Positions 14,095-14,117 of a DNA stretch of 14,117 nt are shown piece after piece. Under the pieces are notes generated by a model. The model saw only the letters and a list, made by a program, of their open reading frames with translations. It ran no database searches and was not told the origin of the DNA. Origin of the DNA: Bacillota bacterium (GTDB lineage Bacteria > Bacillota_I > Bacilli_A > MOL361 > Turicibacteraceae); NCBI GenBank assembly GCA_003486705.1, contig DNGE01000068.1, forward strand, positions 4,325 to 18,441, read 5' to 3'. Positions within the stretch are counted from its first letter, which is position 1. Each line of letters begins with the position of its first letter. A program made the translations under genes and the position numbers.

Positions 14095-14117
14095 GGCCCG
14101 TTGGTGAAGCGGTTTAA
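14095..14117 (+). tRNA. tRNA-Glu, 5' part (cut by window end)
   Basis: The last 23 bases, starting GGCCCGTTGGTGAAGCGG, match the 5' end of bacterial tRNA-Glu: acceptor strand GGCCCGT, then T-G, then the D arm GTGAAGCGGTTTAA. The anticodon lies outside the window, so the identity rests on the acceptor and D arm only; tRNA-Gln is less likely. Four tandem promoters upstream suggest that a highly expressed tRNA, or tRNA plus rRNA, cluster follows. Confidence 0.85.

Overview
The window is AT-rich and uses strong AGGAGG-type ribosome binding sites and sigma-A style promoters. It carries Bacillota-specific families (YpiA, YugP, YitT, TseB/YpmB, DnaD, CrtQ, CrtO), so it comes from a low-GC Bacillota chromosome. 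Gene order (folE, aroC-aroB, aroA-ypiA, dapB, cca, ypmB, dnaD, nth) recalls the mtrA-to-nth part of the Bacillus subtilis chromosome, but many genes found there are missing here. A small-genome, gut-type lineage such as Turicibacter is possible, but that is a guess. No phage, IS or CRISPR was seen.

Positions 1-4890 hold a plus-strand run: the 3' end of folE, the shikimate genes aroC, aroB and aroA, and a ypiA-like TPR gene. aroC and aroA are open. aroB is a pseudogene with several frameshifts, two early in-frame stops and lost segments, although its C-terminal third still reads cleanly. aroA departs from its family at several normally invariant positions. Dehydroquinate synthesis therefore looks lost, or supplied by another gene, while the last steps of the pathway remain.

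Positions 4900-7476 hold a membrane zinc metallopeptidase gene (yugP-like) convergent with a yitT-family membrane gene, with a bidirectional terminator between them. yitT diverges from dapB across a short spacer containing an 8-bp inverted repeat. dapB ends at a clear terminator.

Positions 7477-10688 hold a housekeeping operon, cca - tseB(ypmB) - dnaD - nth (tRNA CCA end, cell-wall elongation, replication initiation, base excision repair). Its promoter overlaps one copy of a 12-bp direct repeat, and it ends at a perfect 21-bp terminator stem.

Positions 10689-13556 are envelope related. A PAP2 phosphatase gene has a long leader with a dyad centred on its TATAAT and nested RNA stems. It is followed by a translationally coupled pair resembling staphyloxanthin glycosyltransferase CrtQ and acyltransferase CrtO, with no carotenoid synthesis gene nearby.

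Positions 13557-14117 contain no protein gene. Four sigma-A promoters, each with a 17-bp spacer and all sharing a CGACA motif in the spacer, lie about 100 bp apart in front of the first 23 bases of a tRNA-Glu gene cut by the window edge.
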